The notes beneath the pieces were generated by a model. That model saw only the letters and a list, made by a program, of their open reading frames with translations. It did not search any database and was not told the origin of the DNA. Both the position numbers and the translations under genes were made by a program. Of a stretch of DNA of 54,325 nucleotides, positions 42,613 through 51,061 are shown piece by piece (position 1 is the stretch's first letter; every line of letters begins with the position of its first letter). Origin of the DNA: an uncultured Bacteroidales bacterium (lineage in GTDB: Bacteria > Bacteroidota > Bacteroidia > Bacteroidales > Muribaculaceae); contig CADBBK010000016.1 in NCBI GenBank assembly GCA_902792895.1, positions 1 through 54,325 of the forward strand, read 5' to 3'.

Positions 42613-44217
42613 TCACTTCGGGAGCATCCAGTGCGGGTCTTGCTGGAATTTGGCCCACGCCTCCTGCAACTGTTTCTTGCAGGCCTTGATGATGTCATGT
42701 CCAGCAGTGAGGTTGGTGGAGTCATTCTCAATCTTGCTGATGTAGTCTAGCAGATTGTAGCACATGGTGAACTGGCCGGTTGCCATGATGTCCGCTGGCA
42801 TACCTGCGGCTTTTTCCTCAGGCGTGAACCACAGCGTCGTACCCATGCCGGCGGCACGGGCGCTGGTCTGCTGCATGGCCTCACTAGGCAGCAAGGTGCC
42901 GGAAAGGCCTTCCTTCTTGGCATTGTCCTTCCATCGTTCGCCGGGCCGCAACTCATAGATGGTACTGGTCACCGCCCTGTTGTGCCACTCCTTGTTGTCA
43001 TAGACTGAGCTGTAACTTAACTGCCGCAATCGCTTGAGAAACACCTCGCTACTCATCATGATGACCGATTTGGCACGGTTCATGAGCATCGCCTCGAGTG
43101 CGGCAAACTTCAGGTGGCTGACGAAGGCGGCATTGTCGCCGACGAAGGTGGCGCCGATTGCACGGAACATCTTCTTCTTGAGCAGGGCGCCAAGCACATT
43201 GGCCAGGGAGACAATCGCCGTGATGACAGCCATCACACCCGTCCAGAAACCACTGCCCAGTACTATTGCCACTATCAACAACACCATCACGGCAAACTGC
43301 GTGATAAGGCCATAGTTGCGCAAGCGGCCGATGGTCAATTTGCCGATTGATTGCGGCATCATCTGCTCGCATGGAGCATACCCATCCATATAGGGACTGG
43401 CGACATCGCTGATGATGATCAAGTCAAGCGCCTTGTCGGTTCGGGATTTGTCCTCACGGTACTTGCGCATGCGCTCCTCGGCCAGCAGAATGGGGTCCAC
43501 CCCCTGATTATCCACCACACCGCCGTCCATGATGCCGAAACGCTTCTTAATGTCGGTTGCCACATCAGTTTGCCGGGACACCTTGAAGTCATCAGGATAC
43601 ATCATCGGCTCAAAACCACTGGGAAAGCACGATGAGCAGGCCAACGCCTCGCCCAACGTGATGTGGCGCACCACGCTCCGCCCGATGTTGTGCTGCTGGT
43701 TGCCGAACACGCCATAGGTCAAGATTTGACCGTCGGTCATGCGACCCTCAGTAATACGGAAACGGAATGGCAGGGAGTTGTCAAAATCGGTCGCCAACGC
43801 CGTAAAGTCCTTGACGGGGATTTTGTCGAGGTTATCGATGATGTCGCCCATCACCGCTCCCCCGAATAGGCGCTCGTCGTAGATGCCCGCCATGATTTTG
43901 ATGCTCGACGCGTTACGGTTGGCTTTCTCGGCGCTCAATCCCAACAATGCCCGCCCCACGAGGTCCTCGTTACACAAGAAACCATACAATTCCTCGATCA
44001 TCTCATCCACCTGCTGTCCTCGAGCCCGCGCGAGCATATATTTCAATGCCGTGATGCTGCCCCCCGACACCGATGACAGGGCCGTCACGCAATCGAGCAG
44101 TGTGCGCCCGTCCTCGAGCCGGATTGCATTGAGCATCGACAGGGCTCCGAGGTCAAAGGTAGCAGCGCGGTAACCGCCACCCGAAAAAGCCAATCCGATG
44201 TTCAAGTCGTTGTCCAT
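42613..44217 (-). CDS. patatin-like phospholipase with transmembrane region
   Basis: This 534-residue protein opens with a patatin domain: oxyanion loop FSGGGYRAA (about 11-19), nucleophile Ser51 in SSVSGGS, and catalytic Asp231 in IMDGGVVDNQG. A membrane-spanning region (about 300-345, ITQFAVMVLLIVAIVLGSGFW and a second stretch) precedes a C-terminal soluble part of about 180 residues with no recognised domain. It probably acts on membrane lipids. It is the last gene of an operon, nine bases after the thioesterase gene. Confidence 0.88.
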   Translation of the reverse strand: MDNDLNIGLAFSGGGYRAATFDLGALSMLNAIRLEDGRTLLDCVTALSSVSGGSITALKYMLARARGQQVDEMIEELYGFLCNEDLVGRALLGLSAEKANRNASSIKIMAGIYDERLFGGAVMGDIIDNLDKIPVKDFTALATDFDNSLPFRFRITEGRMTDGQILTYGVFGNQQHNIGRSVVRHITLGEALACSSCFPSGFEPMMYPDDFKVSRQTDVATDIKKRFGIMDGGVVDNQGVDPILLAEERMRKYREDKSRTDKALDLIIISDVASPYMDGYAPCEQMMPQSIGKLTIGRLRNYGLITQFAVMVLLIVAIVLGSGFWTGVMAVITAIVSLANVLGALLKKKMFRAIGATFVGDNAAFVSHLKFAALEAMLMNRAKSVIMMSSEVFLKRLRQLSYSSVYDNKEWHNRAVTSTIYELRPGERWKDNAKKEGLSGTLLPSEAMQQTSARAAGMGTTLWFTPEEKAAGMPADIMATGQFTMCYNLLDYISKIENDSTNLTAGHDIIKACKKQLQEAWAKFQQDPHWMLPK

Positions 44218-44226
44218 CTGGTCTAA

Positions 44227-44709
44227 TCAGTTTGTGGATATCTCGTCCTCGGTAAGACAAGCAGTAAAGCCCATTTCACGCGAGCGTTCCTTGTCAAACA
44301 TGTAGTAGGTCACGTCACCCTCGTCACACATGTTTCCCTCGCTGTCATGCAGCGTGACGTGCACAGTGTAGTAATTGCGAATGTTTCCTTTCAGGCGCCC
44401 GCGCAGGGTGATGAGCGGGTCGCGAGTGGAAACCGGACGGCGGAATTTCACCTCAAGCCGCGTAGTGACACCGGCAGCCTGCAAGCGGCGCGAGAGCACC
44501 CAGTTGGCCAACTCGTCGATGAGCGTGCTGATGATGCCGCCGTGCAGGGTTTCGACCCAACCGTCGTAGTTGAGGCTAGGTGACCAAGTGGTGACTACGT
44601 CCTCGCCGTCTTCCCAAAATTCCAGGTGTAGGCCGATGGGATTCGTAGGGCTGCAACCGAAGCAGTTGTACCCTTCCTTGTCGAGATATGGATTAATGAG
44701 TTTCTTCAT
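44227..44709 (-). CDS. hotdog-fold thioesterase, PaaI-like
   Basis: This 160-residue protein has the hotdog core WVETLHGGIISTLIDELANWVLS (HGG motif), LEVKFRRPVSTRDPLITLRGRL and a later VHVTLHDSEGNMCDEG strand. Family members hydrolyse acyl-CoA thioesters. An N-terminal GYNCFGCSPTNPIGLHL segment is common in this subgroup. It sits in the operon between the transporter and patatin genes, so acyl-lipid turnover is a plausible theme. Confidence 0.85.
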   Translation of the reverse strand: MKKLINPYLDKEGYNCFGCSPTNPIGLHLEFWEDGEDVVTTWSPSLNYDGWVETLHGGIISTLIDELANWVLSRRLQAAGVTTRLEVKFRRPVSTRDPLITLRGRLKGNIRNYYTVHVTLHDSEGNMCDEGDVTYYMFDKERSREMGFTACLTEDEISTN

Positions 44710-44757
44710 AACATATACAATTAATTCTTAGCGGACTTGCGCCTTAGCGTGAGGCCG

Positions 44758-45726
44758 TCAGGATGATTGTCGCTCAGTGATTTTTCGGTGGTGCCATATT
44801 TCGAGGCTGTTGATGGCGTTCTGCCACAGGATGTAGCAGCCGGGACCTGCCACCGACAACGGGCTGAGGTAGGTATAGGCAATCCACACGGCAAAGGCGG
44901 TGTTCTTCTGCCCCAAGCCCTGGCCGCTCTCGATGACGGTGCCAAAGAAGTGACCGATGTAGCGCCCCACGGCAAACTGCGCCAGGCAGATGACCAGCGA
45001 CACCAGGGCAATGGTGATGAGGAACACCACAGGAGCCCCGCTGTTGATGATGTTCTTGACGGTGCAGCCCGTGACAATGGTCAGCGAGATGCCCCACATG
45101 TAGAACGACAGGTCCTGGATGGCCACCAGCCGCTGCTGCAAGCGCGGCAGGTAATGCTTCACCAGGTAAGCGCCGATGAGCGGCAGCACCAGCACAAGGA
45201 ACACCTTGTACATAATCATCCAGAAGGCGGTCCAGAAGCTGATATCCACCCCCTTGTCAATGAGCGGGAAAACAACGGGCACGGCGACCACCGTGACCAG
45301 ATTGGACAGGAACACATAGCTGGTCATCGTCTCCAGGTTACCGCCCAACTTACCCGTCACCACAGGGGCGGCGCTCGCGCCCGGGCAGATGACGCAAGTC
45401 AGGATACCTTCCATCAGAATCAGGTCCTTGCCCTTCATCTCAAAGCCCAGTATCAGCCCCACGATGAGCACGACAAACAGCACCTGGAACACAGACACCC
45501 ACAAGTGCCACATCGCAGGCCGCATCTTGTGGAAGTCCACTCGCAGGAACGTCGTGAACAGGATCAGGCTCATGAACAACGGCAGGATGGTGTCGAACAC
45601 CGGTTCCATCACCTCGCTCACTGGATCAAGGGCCCGCACCCAATAGAATATCAGATAGATGACCGTGCCCGACACAATCGCGCTGGGCAATGTCCAATTC
45701 TTCAAAAAAGTGATTATGGCTTTCAT
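44758..45726 (-). CDS. bile acid:sodium symporter family transporter
   Basis: The start is ATG 45726 (322 residues); the longer frame would overlap the nuclease gene. About ten membrane helices and the family motif ILTCVICPGASAAPVVTGKLGGN (about 118-140) place it in the SBF/BASS superfamily; substrates in the family range from bile acids to other organic anions, so the cargo is not determined. It is nine bases from the upstream nuclease. Confidence 0.85.
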   Translation of the reverse strand: MKAIITFLKNWTLPSAIVSGTVIYLIFYWVRALDPVSEVMEPVFDTILPLFMSLILFTTFLRVDFHKMRPAMWHLWVSVFQVLFVVLIVGLILGFEMKGKDLILMEGILTCVICPGASAAPVVTGKLGGNLETMTSYVFLSNLVTVVAVPVVFPLIDKGVDISFWTAFWMIMYKVFLVLVLPLIGAYLVKHYLPRLQQRLVAIQDLSFYMWGISLTIVTGCTVKNIINSGAPVVFLITIALVSLVICLAQFAVGRYIGHFFGTVIESGQGLGQKNTAFAVWIAYTYLSPLSVAGPGCYILWQNAINSLEIWHHRKITERQSS

Positions 45727-45734
45727 AGCACTGA

Positions 45735-46865
45735 TTATTTGTCTTCGCTGCTCAAAAACTTGCAAAATTCCACCAGACTGCGCTGAATCACACTACCAAC
45801 CTGAAGATGCTCTTTATACTGTGCCACCATTGTTGGAGACATACTGCGATTCAATGCATAACGGACAACTTCCACATCAGCCTCCTTGCACAGAAGAATG
45901 CCTATACTAGGATTTTCATTAGAACGTCTCTCTTCCTGGTCCAATGCCTCAAGATAAAACTCGAGCTGTCCCAGGTCTCTAGGGTGAAACTCCGACACTT
46001 TCAGTTCAATGGCGACCATGCACTGCAGCAGCCTGTGGTAAAACAGCAAGTCTATCTTAAAAGTTTTCCCGCCCACAGTAATACCATGCTCTTCGTCAAT
46101 GAATAGGAAATCCTTGCCCATTTCCAAAATGAAATCCTTCATATGGCCAACAATCTCCTTCCGCAACTTAGTTTCCTTATAACTAAGCGGTAAGCCCAGC
46201 ATATCAAGATATATCTTCTCCTTGAAAAGCATCGGCGAAACGGGATAGGTCTTTGCCATCGCTTTGGACTGTTTGCTCTTGCCGCCAAGCAAAGAATCTA
46301 TGACATTGGTCTTTATGGCACGAACAAGTTCCTTGTTTTGTAATCGCTCACGACAAGCATAGAGTATGTAGAACAGTCTTTCTTGATCAGTTGAGCATCG
46401 ATTCAATATAATTTGATGATTAGTCCAGCCTGTGCTGAACAATACGTTTGGAATTTGTGCCATTTCGAATGGCACAAATTCAGCATTACGATTTTGTGCC
46501 GTTTGGAATGACACAATTCCCGCTACCGAGGCAATATCAACCTGGGAGAGCAACTCGGCAAAGGATTCTGTCGAATAGGTGTCATAGAACTGTACCATTT
46601 TATAGATAGTGCGGTAGCTCCACCCCCTTGCCGTCGGATCTTGAACATGGATGAATTCTGCCAGTTGCCGAACGACACCGTCGCCCCAGTCAGCTGTTTT
46701 AATTTGATGCGAAATGAAACCGCCAATCTCCCACATCATATTCAGGGATTCGTTATTTACGACTTGAATCACCCGATTGCGATGCGAAGAAATGATTTGG
46801 GCCACCACCTCAAATTCTGCTTTGTAGACAAGTGCGGTATTCTCGTTCCCTTTGTTGGTTTTCAT
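45735..46865 (-). CDS. YhcG-type DUF1016 PDDEXK nuclease
   Basis: I start at ATG 46865 (376 residues), because the longer TTG start lacks family support. The N-terminal DUF1016 region (about 10-180) contains YKAEFEVVAQIISSHRNRVIQVVNNES; the C-terminal PDDEXK nuclease (about 235-375) has KIDLLFYHRLLQ (Asp272), AIELK (Glu287, Lys289) and Gln300 in LGQLEFYL. Such nucleases are often found in genomic islands, and composition here is lower in GC than its neighbours, suggesting transfer. Residues 118-143 are a tandem 13-residue duplication encoding palindromic DNA. It heads the operon. Confidence 0.85.
   Translation of the reverse strand: MKTNKGNENTALVYKAEFEVVAQIISSHRNRVIQVVNNESLNMMWEIGGFISHQIKTADWGDGVVRQLAEFIHVQDPTARGWSYRTIYKMVQFYDTYSTESFAELLSQVDIASVAGIVSFQTAQNRNAEFVPFEMAQIPNVLFSTGWTNHQIILNRCSTDQERLFYILYACRERLQNKELVRAIKTNVIDSLLGGKSKQSKAMAKTYPVSPMLFKEKIYLDMLGLPLSYKETKLRKEIVGHMKDFILEMGKDFLFIDEEHGITVGGKTFKIDLLFYHRLLQCMVAIELKVSEFHPRDLGQLEFYLEALDQEERRSNENPSIGILLCKEADVEVVRYALNRSMSPTMVAQYKEHLQVGSVIQRSLVEFCKFLSSEDK
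46437..46519. repeat. 39-bp tandem palindromic duplication inside nuclease gene
   Basis: Codons 118-130 and 131-143 are duplicates (39 bp each: VSFQTAQNRNAEF and VPFEMAQIPNVLF). The DNA contains a perfect 14-bp stem with a 3-base loop (46451-46481), then an imperfect copy of it at about 46491-46519. The repeat keeps the frame. Confidence 0.85.
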
Positions 46866-46952
46866 ATCTAGTTGTCGTAACGGTATAATGTTCGAAGCTT
46901 TTAACTGAATGGAATCATGCCGATGCAATCATCGACCAAACAATAGCGGGTA

Positions 46953-46960
46953 CAAAATTA
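46953..46960 (-). promoter_or_regulatory. -7 element TAATTTTG for nuclease operon
   Basis: The minus strand reads TAATTTTG, with CAAA (TTTG on minus) at 46984-46987, 23 bases apart. Leader to 46865 is about 80 bases. Confidence 0.45.
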
Positions 46961-46995
46961 CTTTTTTTTTACTTCTCAAGTATCAAAAAATGTAG

Positions 46996-47003
46996 TACTT
47001 TCG
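46996..47003 (+). promoter_or_regulatory. -7 element TACTTTCG for acyltransferase
   Basis: TACTTTCG (one change from consensus) lies nine bases before the ATG at 47013, so a leaderless or nearly leaderless mRNA is expected. Confidence 0.5.
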
Positions 47004-47012
47004 CACTCGGTA

Positions 47013-47978
47013 ATGAAAAAGCTGCTTAAGGATATAGCATTTTGGGTGATCTACGGCACGTGGTACGGGCTGTCGTTGCTGCCGTTGTGGCTGCACTATC
47101 TGTTCAGCGACGTGCTGTTTGTGATCGTGGCCTACGTGATGCGCTACCGCCACCGCGTGATCAGCAAGAACCTGCGCAACGCCTATCCCGACAAGAGCGA
47201 CAAGGAACTCCAGCGGCTGCGGATTCAGTTCTACCGCCACTTCTGTGACATGCTGGTCGAGACGGTGAAATACACGTCCATGAGCAAACGCAATCTCAAG
47301 CGGCGCATGACCTTCAAGGGCTGCGAGCAGGTGGCCGAAATTCTCAACAGCGGACAGTCCATAGCCCTGATGCTGGGACACTACGGCAATTGGGAATGGG
47401 TGCCCTCACTGGTGCTGTGGGTCGCTCCCCTGCTACGCAACGAGGTGGCCATGGGGCAGATTTACCATCCGCTCGAGAACGAGGTGTTTGACCGCGTGGT
47501 GCAAAAGACGCGCAGCCACTTGGGGTCAGAGTGTGTTTCCATGCGTGAAACCCTGCGCTGGATTCTGGGTCACAAGCGTGACAACCGTCCGTCGATGTTG
47601 GGCTACATCAATGACCAGGTGCCCACCTGGCACAACATCCACCACTGGCTCACGTTCCTCAATCAGGAGACGCCCGTGTTCACCGGCATCGAGCGCATCG
47701 TCCACTCCCAGAACCAAGCCGTCGTCTATGTCGATATCCAGCGCGTGGGACGAGGCCGATACGAGTGCGAGTTCCAGGTCATCACGCGCGACCCGTCAAC
47801 CCTGGGCGAGTATGAACTCACCGACATCTACTTCAGGCGCATGGAGGAGACCATCAACCGCGCGCCGCAGTACTGGCTGTGGAGCCACAACCGCTGGAAA
47901 CGCACGCGCGAGGAGTTTGAGCGCCGCTTCAAGGTGGTGAACGGCAGGGTTGTGGAGAAGCCAACCGACGAAACTTGA
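47013..47978 (+). CDS. lipid A / LpxL-type acyltransferase
   Basis: This 321-residue membrane-bound protein is of the LpxL/HtrB/WaaM family. The N-terminal hydrophobic anchor is followed by the HX4E catalytic motif in LMLGHYGNWEW (His123, Glu128), GYINDQVP and PVFTGIERI. It adds a secondary acyl chain to lipid A (or a related lipid). It is transcribed alone, facing aspC. Length is normal. Confidence 0.9.
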   Translation: MKKLLKDIAFWVIYGTWYGLSLLPLWLHYLFSDVLFVIVAYVMRYRHRVISKNLRNAYPDKSDKELQRLRIQFYRHFCDMLVETVKYTSMSKRNLKRRMTFKGCEQVAEILNSGQSIALMLGHYGNWEWVPSLVLWVAPLLRNEVAMGQIYHPLENEVFDRVVQKTRSHLGSECVSMRETLRWILGHKRDNRPSMLGYINDQVPTWHNIHHWLTFLNQETPVFTGIERIVHSQNQAVVYVDIQRVGRGRYECEFQVITRDPSTLGEYELTDIYFRRMEETINRAPQYWLWSHNRWKRTREEFERRFKVVNGRVVEKPTDET

Positions 47979-48008
47979 GTTTTTCTTGCCCGTTAGAGCA
48001 AAAATGCC

Positions 48009-48016
48009 TACCTTTG
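48009..48016 (+). promoter_or_regulatory. aspC -7 element TACCTTTG
   Basis: TACCTTTG with TTG at 47986-47988 upstream (20-base spacing) and the ATG at 48064, 47 bases downstream. Confidence 0.65.
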
Positions 48017-48063
48017 CACAACGATAAGACTAATTAACTTACAACTTATAAACCATAAATACA

Positions 48064-49257
48064 ATGAACCGACTTTCGGACCGAATTAACGCACTGGCAC
48101 CGAGTGCCACCCTTGCCATGTCCCAGAAGAGCAGCGAGCTGCGCGCTCAGGGCGTGGACGTGATCAACCTGTCGGTGGGTGAGCCCGACTTCTTCACCCC
48201 CGACCACATCAAGGCTGCCGCCAAGCAGGCCGTTGACGACAACTTCTCGTTCTATTCTCCCGTGCCCGGTTACCTGTCACTGCGTCAGGCAGTGTGCGAG
48301 AAACTGCGCCGCGAGAACGGCTTGGAGTACACCCCCGACCAGATCATCATCGGTAACGGTGCCAAGCACGAGCTGTGCAACGCCATCATGGCACTTGTCA
48401 ACCCCGGCGACGAGGTCATCATCCCCACCCCGGCATGGGTAAGCTATGTGCAGATGGTTAACTTGGCTGGCGGCAAGAGCATCCTGCTGCAGTCGAGCAT
48501 GGAGAAGAACTTCAAGGTGACCGCAGCCGAACTCGAGGCCGCCATCACCCCCGCTACCCGACTGATCGTCATTTGCTCGCCCAGCAACCCCAGCGGCGCC
48601 ATCTACACCCGCGACGAACTGAAAGCCATCGCCGAGATGCTCGTCCGTCACCCCGAGGTAATGGTGATTGCCGACGAGATTTATGAGCACATCAACTATG
48701 TGGGACACCACGAGTCGCTCGCCCAGTTCAGCGATATCAAGGAGCAGGTTGTCATCATCAACGGTGTGTCTAAGGCTTATGCCATGACTGGTTACCGCAT
48801 CGGTTACATCGCCGCCCCCCTGTGGGTTGCCAAGGCCGTCAACAAGATGCAGGGCCAGTACACCAGCGGTGTTTCCTCGATTGCCCAGAAGGCTGCCGAG
48901 GCTGCCTATAACGGACCGCAGGAGTGCGTCGAGCAGATGCGCGTGGCCTTCCAGCGCCGCCGCGACCTCATCGTGGGCCTGCTGCAGGAGATTCCCGGCC
49001 TCGAGCTGAACATGCCCGACGGTGCATTCTATGCCTTCCCCAAGGTGGAGTACTACTATGGCAAGCGCTGTGGCGACACCGTCATCAACGACGACAACGA
49101 CCTGGCACTGTACCTCTTGAACGAGGCACACGTGGCCACTGTTGCCGGTAGCGCCTTCTGCTGCCCGGACTACATCCGCCTGAGCTACGCCACCAGCGAC
49201 GAGAACCTGCGCGAGGCCGCCAAGCGCATCGCATCAGCCCTCGCCAAGCTCGCTTGA
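48064..49257 (+). CDS. aspC: aspartate aminotransferase (class I/Ib)
   Basis: This 397-residue PLP enzyme converts aspartate and 2-oxoglutarate to oxaloacetate and glutamate. Motifs include GEPDFFTPDHIK, GYLSLRQAV, CSPSNPSGAIY, IADEIYEH, and the PLP lysine in NGVSKAYAMTGYRIGY (Lys237). It is monocistronic, with a promoter at 48009 and a strong terminator at 49282-49325. Confidence 0.93.
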   Translation: MNRLSDRINALAPSATLAMSQKSSELRAQGVDVINLSVGEPDFFTPDHIKAAAKQAVDDNFSFYSPVPGYLSLRQAVCEKLRRENGLEYTPDQIIIGNGAKHELCNAIMALVNPGDEVIIPTPAWVSYVQMVNLAGGKSILLQSSMEKNFKVTAAELEAAITPATRLIVICSPSNPSGAIYTRDELKAIAEMLVRHPEVMVIADEIYEHINYVGHHESLAQFSDIKEQVVIINGVSKAYAMTGYRIGYIAAPLWVAKAVNKMQGQYTSGVSSIAQKAAEAAYNGPQECVEQMRVAFQRRRDLIVGLLQEIPGLELNMPDGAFYAFPKVEYYYGKRCGDTVINDDNDLALYLLNEAHVATVAGSAFCCPDYIRLSYATSDENLREAAKRIASALAKLA

Positions 49258-49263
49258 TAAGAA

Positions 49264-49325
49264 ATACAACAAGTACAACAGATACAACAAGTACAAGGGC
49301 ATCCGCGCTCTTGTACTTGTTGTAT
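49264..49325 (+). terminator. aspC terminator with duplicated left arm
   Basis: ATACAACAAGTACAAG (49282-49297) pairs perfectly with CTTGTACTTGTTGTAT (49310-49325), followed by TTATTATTACCTTTT. An additional left-arm copy, ATACAACAAGTACAA (49264-49278), is identical in 15 bases and can also pair with the right arm. Confidence 0.8.
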
Positions 49326-49343
49326 TTATTATTACCTTTTAGC

Positions 49344-50531
49344 CTATAGTTGTCCTACCGCATCGGCCAGTTGTTGCATTCCCTGTTGCAGGATGCTGCG
49401 CGGCACGGCCACGTTGAGGCGCATGAAACCGCTGCCGCCACGGCCGAACATCGCGCCGTCGTTGAGGCCGATGCGCGCCTTGTTGACAAACAGGTCAATC
49501 AGCGCATCATGTTCCAGCCCCAGTCCCGTGCAATCGAGCCACACCAGGAACGACGCCTGCGGCTTGATGGCCCTGATGCCGGGGATGTGCTTACGGCAGT
49601 AATCCACCACCATGTCGATGTTTCCCTCGATGTACTCCAGGCACTGCTCGAGCCAGGGCCCGCCATGGCGATAGGCCGCACGGGTGGCGGTCATCGACAG
49701 GAAATTGGGCGAGCACTGCTCGTTGGCCTCCAGGTGGTGGAAGAAGGGCTTTCTCAAGTCGGGGTTCTTGATGACGCACCACGAACTCACGATGCCGGCG
49801 ATGTTGAACGTCTTGCTGGGAGCCCCCATCACCACACCCACGGCACGCGCATCGTCGCTCACAGTGAGGAACGACGTGTGATGATGTCCGCGCAGCACGA
49901 GGTCGCCATGAATCTCGTCGCTGAAGACCACTACTCCATACTTCCGGGCCAGTGCCGCCACCTGTTGCAGCACATCGGCGCCCCAGGCGATGCCGATGGG
50001 ATTGTGCGGGTTGCACAGCACCATCATGGGCGGCCGCACCTCGTCAAAGATGCGTTCCAACCCCTCCAGGTCCATGCGGTAGAAACCGTCATCGGTGCGC
50101 ACCAGGGCATTGTTCACCACCATGCGGTTGTTGCCCTTGATAAGCATCCTGAAGGGGTGATACACCGGCTCCTGGATGACCACCTTGTCGCCAGGACGCG
50201 TAAAGTGGTTCAACGCCAGCCCGAAGCCGTTGACGATGCCGCCGATGAAGCACGCCTCGTCGCGGGTAAACTCCAGCCCGTTGCGCTCACGCTGCCAGTC
50301 GATGATCGACTGCCAGTAGTCGTCAAGCGGCACGCTGTAGCCGTAGATGGGATGCCCCGTGATGCGGTCGGCTAGCGCCTGTGTGATGTCAGGGCAAGCG
50401 GCAAACCCCATATCGGCTACCCACAGCGGCAACACGTCCTCGCGCCCAAACATCGCCTGGCGCAGGTCATACATCACACTACCAGTGCCACGGCGGTCAA
50501 TCACTCGGTCAAAATCATATTGTTTGTCCAT
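49344..50531 (-). CDS. MalY/PatB-type C-S lyase, copy 2
   Basis: This 395-residue PLP protein has the same layout as the copy at 17936: PLWVADMGF, HPIYGYS, CNPHNPIGIAW, FSDEIHGDL, and the PLP lysine in GAPSKTFNIAG (Lys240). It differs at places such as the ADMGF instead of ADMDF near the start. The start at 50531 has a -7 element (TAATTTTG, 50563-50570) upstream. Both are candidate cystathionine beta-lyases; which is the methionine-pathway enzyme is not shown. Confidence 0.85.
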   Translation of the reverse strand: MDKQYDFDRVIDRRGTGSVMYDLRQAMFGREDVLPLWVADMGFAACPDITQALADRITGHPIYGYSVPLDDYWQSIIDWQRERNGLEFTRDEACFIGGIVNGFGLALNHFTRPGDKVVIQEPVYHPFRMLIKGNNRMVVNNALVRTDDGFYRMDLEGLERIFDEVRPPMMVLCNPHNPIGIAWGADVLQQVAALARKYGVVVFSDEIHGDLVLRGHHHTSFLTVSDDARAVGVVMGAPSKTFNIAGIVSSWCVIKNPDLRKPFFHHLEANEQCSPNFLSMTATRAAYRHGGPWLEQCLEYIEGNIDMVVDYCRKHIPGIRAIKPQASFLVWLDCTGLGLEHDALIDLFVNKARIGLNDGAMFGRGGSGFMRLNVAVPRSILQQGMQQLADAVGQL

Positions 50532-50562
50532 ATCGTTGGAGTTTTAATTAGGTTTTACATCA

Positions 50563-50594
50563 CAAAATTAGCACAAATCCCGCAATTACCCAAA
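50563..50594 (-). promoter_or_regulatory. promoter for second MalY/PatB gene
   Basis: Minus-strand -7 TAATTTTG (50563-50570) and -33 TTTG (50591-50594) are 20 bases apart, matching consensus spacing. Confidence 0.55.
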
Positions 50595-50733
50595 AAATCA
50601 TGAATTCTTTGGCAAAACACGAAATAGCTGAAAATCAACGAAATGCATTTTGAAGCAAAATCCCAAGAAATAAAAAAATGCACTTTTTTATAAAAAAAAC
50701 CGCCAAAACTGTTGGTAGTTTAGAAAAAAGCAG

Positions 50734-50741
50734 TACCTTTG
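50734..50741 (+). promoter_or_regulatory. tRNA-Lys promoter -7 TACCTTTG
   Basis: TACCTTTG with TTG at 50712-50714 (19-base spacing); the mature tRNA begins 22 bases later. Confidence 0.7.
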
Positions 50742-50763
50742 CAGTCGCAATTGAACAAGCGCT

Positions 50764-50836
50764 GACTCCGTAGCTCAGTTGGTAGAGCAATTGACTCTTA
50801 ATCAATGGGTCGTGGGTTCGAGTCCCACCGGGGTCA
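50764..50836 (+). tRNA. tRNA-Lys(CTT)
   Basis: A 73-base cloverleaf: acceptor GACTCCG/CGGGGTC with one G-T pair and discriminator A, D arm GCTC/GAGC, anticodon stem ATTGA/TCAAT with loop CTCTTAA giving anticodon CTT, and T arm GTGGG/CCCAC with TTCGAGT loop. No CCA is encoded. It reads lysine AAG. Confidence 0.97.
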
Positions 50837-50846
50837 CATTGAAAGC

Positions 50847-50890
50847 GCGGTAACGAGTTGGTCAACAACAAGTTGCCGCACTTCTCTTTT
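50847..50890 (+). terminator. terminator of tRNA-Lys transcript
   Basis: GCGGTAAC (50847-50854) pairs with GTTGCCGC (50872-50879) with one wobble, followed by CTTCTCTTTTG; weak U run. Confidence 0.55.
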
Positions 50891-51061
50891 GTAATTTCCC
50901 CATATAAACCCCCATATGTGACACTATTTCAGAGTATTTTTCTCCAATGATAATCTTTCAAATGGGGATATTCTGATGTATGACAATTTAAGTGATTTGA
51001 TGAGATGTTTTCCAATCATTGCAGTAGCTATTCCCTGTCTTTATCTGAATCCATCAGTCGC

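Noticed and set aside
42613-46865. Patatin as a CBASS phospholipase effector
   Set aside because: No cyclase or CD-NTase gene lies nearby, and the thioesterase and transporter do not fit CBASS.
50635-50871. Minus-strand open frame of 78 residues containing a GGTRTHDPLIKSQLLYQLSYG-like stretch
   Set aside because: It is the antisense of tRNA-Lys, a well-known false protein.
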